From Gordius sp. MW1 (taxonomy: Eukaryota > Nematomorpha > Gordioida > Gordea > Gordiidae), in assembly GCA_964036665.1 (NCBI GenBank), contig OZ038526.1, positions 15,562,001-15,626,000 on the forward strand: a DNA stretch of 64,000 nt, in the 5' to 3' direction. Under the pieces are notes generated by a model. The model saw nothing but the letters and a program-made list of their open reading frames with translations. It had not been told where the DNA came from and did not search any database. Of this stretch, positions 61,301-64,000 are shown piece after piece. The position numbers were made by a program, and so were the translations under genes. Every line of letters begins with the position of its first letter. Position 1 is the stretch's first letter.

Positions 61301-62629
61301 TCAAAATTTTTCATATTTTTTTCTTTCAACCGTATTCATCCGATGAAAGTTGTCGTTTTCAGACACGATTTCCATGATAAAAAGTTAAAATTTATGAGAA
61401 TCGTAAAACTATTACTTTGAAATCATGACCGCATAGAGCAGTTTTCAAAAATTAAGCACTCACGTTGCGATACAACAAACTAATCGCAACAATAAAACCT
61501 TGTCTTTTGTCAAAATGATAGTTCTCGCAGCTTAAAATTTCTTTTCGTAAATCAATCGAGGATAATAGGATTCTCAAATAGGCTTACTTTTATATATTTT
61601 TTGAAGCTCTTTCACATAGAATAACAAAAAATAAAATATTTTACCTCAAAATTTTCACATTTTTTCTTTCTACCGTATTCATCCGCTGAAAGTTGTCGTT
61701 TTCAAACACGATTTCCATGATAAAAAGTTAAAATTTATCAGAATCAGAAAACTCTTACTTTGAAATCATGATCGCATAGAGCAGTTTTAAAAAATTAAGC
61801 ACTCACGTTGCGATACATCAAACTAATCGCAACAATAAAACCTTATCTTTTGTCATAATGATAGTTCTCGCAGCTTTAAAACTTCTTTTCGGAAGTCAAT
61901 CGAGGATAATAGGATTCTCAAATGGCTTACTTTTATATATTTCTTTAAGCTCTTTCACGTAGAATAACAAAAAATAAATCTTTTTACCTCAAAATTTTTC
62001 ACATTTTTTTCTTTCAACCGTATTCATCCGATGAAAGTTGTCGTTTTCAGACACGATTTCCATGATAAAAAGATAAAATTTATCAGAATCAGAAAACTAT
62101 TACTTTGAAATCATGATCGCATAGAGCAGATTTCAAAAATTAAGCACTCACGCTGCGATACAACAAACTAATCGCAACAATAAAACCTTGTCTTTTGTCA
62201 AAATGATAGTTCTCGCAGCTTAAAACTTCTTTTCCGAAGTCATTCGAGGATAATAGGATTCTAATTAGCTTACTTTTATATATTTTTTCAAGCTCTTTCT
62301 CATAGAATAACAAAAAATAAATATTTTTACCTCAAAATTTTTCACATTTTTTTCTTTCAACCGTATTCATCCGATGAAAGTTGTCGTTTTCAGACACGAT
62401 TTCCATGATAAAAAGTTAAAATTTATCAGAATCAGAAAACTATTACTTTGAAATCATGATCGCATAGAGCAGTTTAAAAAATTAAGCACTCACGTTGCGA
62501 TACAACAAACTAATCGCAACAATAAAACCTCATCTTTTGTCAAAATGATAGTTCTCGCAGCTTTAAAACTTCTTTTCGGAAGTCAATCGAGGATAATAGG
62601 ATTCTCAAATGGCTTACTTTTATATATTT

Positions 62630-64000
62630 TTAAGCTCTTTCACATAGAATAACAAAAAATAAATATTTTAACCTCAAAATTTTTCACATTTTTTTCTTTT
62701 AACCGTATTCATCCGATGAAAGTTGTCGTTTTCAGACACGATTTTTATGATAAAAAGTTAAAATTTATCAGAATCAGAAAACTATTACTTTGAAATCATG
62801 ATCGCATAGAGCAGTTTTAAAAAATTAAGCACTCACGTTGCGCAACAACAAACTAATCGCAACAATAAAACCTTGTCTTTTGTCAATGATAGTTCTCGCA
62901 GCTTAAAACTTCTTTTCGTAAATCAATCGAGGATAATAGGATTCTCAAATGGCTTACTTTTATATATTTTATTAAGCTATTTCAAATAGAATAACAAAAA
63001 ATAAATATTTTTACCTCAAAATTTTTCACATTTTCTTCTTTCAACCGTATTCATCCGATGAAAGTTGTCGTTTTCAGACACGATTTCCATGATAAAAAGT
63101 TAAAATTTATCAGACTCAGAAAACTCTTACTTTGAAATCATGATCGCATAGAGCAGTTTTAAAAAATTAAGCACTCACGTTGCGATACATCAAACTAATC
63201 GCAACAATAAAACCTTATCTTTTGTCATAATGATAGGTCTCGCAGCTTTAAAACTTCTTTTCGGAAGTCAATCGAGGATAATAGGATTCTCAAATGGCTT
63301 ACTTTTATATATTTTTTTAAGCTCTTTCACATAGAATAACAAAAAATAAATATTTTAACCTCAAAATTTTTCACATTTTTTTCTTTTAACCGTATTCATC
63401 CGATGAAAGTTGTCGTTTTCAGACACGATTTTTATGATAAAAAGTTAAAATTTATCAGAATCAGAAAACTATTACTTTGAAATCATGATCGCATAGAGCA
63501 GTTTTAAAAAATTAAGCACTCACGTTGCGCAACAACAAACTAATCGCAACAATAAAACCTTGTCTTTTGTCAATGATAGTTCTCGCAGCTTAAAACTTCT
63601 TTTCGTAAATCAATCGAGGATAATAGGATTCTCAAATGGCTTACTTTTATATATTTTATTAAGCTATTTCAAATAGAATAACAAAAAATAAATATTTTTA
63701 CCTCAAAATTTTTCACATTTTCTTCTTTCAACCGTATTCATCCGATGAAAGTTGTCGTTTTCAGACACGATTTCCATGATAAAAAGTTAAAATTTATCAG
63801 ACTCAGAAAACTCTTACTTTGAAATCATGATCGCATAGAGCAGTTTTAAAAAATTAAGCACTCACGTTGCGATACATCAAACTAATCGCAACAATAAAAC
63901 CTTATCTTTTGTCATAATGATAGGTCTCGCAGCTTTAAAACTTCTTTTCGGAAGTCAATCGAGGATAATAGGATTCTCAAATGGCTTACTTTTATATATT
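62630..64000. repeat. Family B dimer repeat, 687-bp unit, about two copies at the window end
   Basis: CACGATTTTTATGATAAAAA (about 62738 and 63425) and the unusual GTTGCGCAACAAC (62837 and 63524) recur at exactly 687 bp, and TCAGACTCAGAAAACTC recurs at the same spacing. The unit is two monomers. It is cut by the window edge, so the true copy number is unknown. Confidence 0.85.

Larger units (their letters stand above)
54387..64000. repeat. Satellite family B array, third block
   Basis: About 28 monomers of family B run to the window edge, beginning with the right-hand remainder of the unit split by insert II. Sub-variant order repeats that of 48.3-50.3 kb at about 54.7-56.6 kb (offset about 6440 bp) and again, with one monomer missing, at 56.8-58.3 kb. 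Length variants include ATATTTTTTTTTCAAGC (about 58852) and ATATTTTTAAGC (about 62624). No gene is present. Confidence 0.96.

Noticed and set aside
1-64000. CRISPR array
   Set aside because: The repeat unit is about 342 bp with no short repeat/unique spacer alternation, and there are no cas genes.
1-64000. CENP-B box
   Set aside because: The nearest candidate in the monomer, TTTCGGAAGTCAATCGAGG, lacks the required A and the CGGG of the consensus. The conserved dyad is a different sequence.
1-64000. Telomeric repeats or rRNA genes
   Set aside because: No TTAGGG- or TTAGG-type arrays and no recognisable 5S, 18S or 28S text were seen on either strand.

Overview
The window holds no recognisable protein-coding gene. 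It is almost entirely a head-to-tail satellite DNA array with a monomer of about 342-345 bp, roughly 165 monomers in all. The array is interrupted three times by non-satellite inserts of 2-3 kb. The DNA is AT-rich and there are no operons, ribosome-binding sites or bacterial-type genes, so it looks like nuclear heterochromatin of a eukaryote (centromeric, pericentromeric or subtelomeric; which one cannot be told from sequence). Short pieces of the inserts resemble repeats common in invertebrate genomes (a GACGTAGCCAGG / long G-run piece, and an AAGTTTCGAGCGAATCGG piece). An AT-rich invertebrate such as an insect is therefore my best guess, but this is weak; a fungus or protist is not excluded.

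Layout. 1-40932 is satellite family A (diagnostic words AAAACGTTGTC, GAATCGAAAAAAA, GACGTGGTTTC, CCCAAGTAAA). It is organised into nested higher-order repeats (HORs) whose lengths are near multiples of the monomer: 1713, 3426, 4110/4113 and about 4437 bp. From 22792 a 7281-bp unit (about 15 monomers plus a 2157-bp insert) is present about 2.25 times in tandem, so the insert appears twice, at 27916-30072 and 35197-37353. At 40933 the array switches to family B (AAAACCTTGTC, GAATAACAAAAAA, GACACGATTTCC, ATAAAAAGTTAAA). Family B continues to the window end apart from a roughly 480-bp island of family A at 47727-48203 and a second kind of insert at 51374-54386.

The inserts. Both kinds begin with TTAATTGCTATGC after a TA and carry the 20-bp word TTGCTATGCAATTTATGGGC near the left end and its exact reverse complement towards the right end. 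Both end against the satellite with a G+C-rich hairpin that has a GAA loop. Both contain tandem units of about 100-120 bp built around a CCAATGG/CCATTGG inverted repeat, together with tRNA-like RNA polymerase III promoter fragments. They look like two members of one non-autonomous mobile repeat family that inserted into different positions of the satellite monomer. No transposase or reverse transcriptase is visible.

Within the monomer two dyads recur in almost every copy of both families: GTTGCGAT-N11-ATCGCAAC and TTCATC-C-GATGAA. These are the best candidates for a conserved protein-binding function. The many short open frames (60-100 codons) are by-products of the repeat; most begin at TTG and none is called as a gene.
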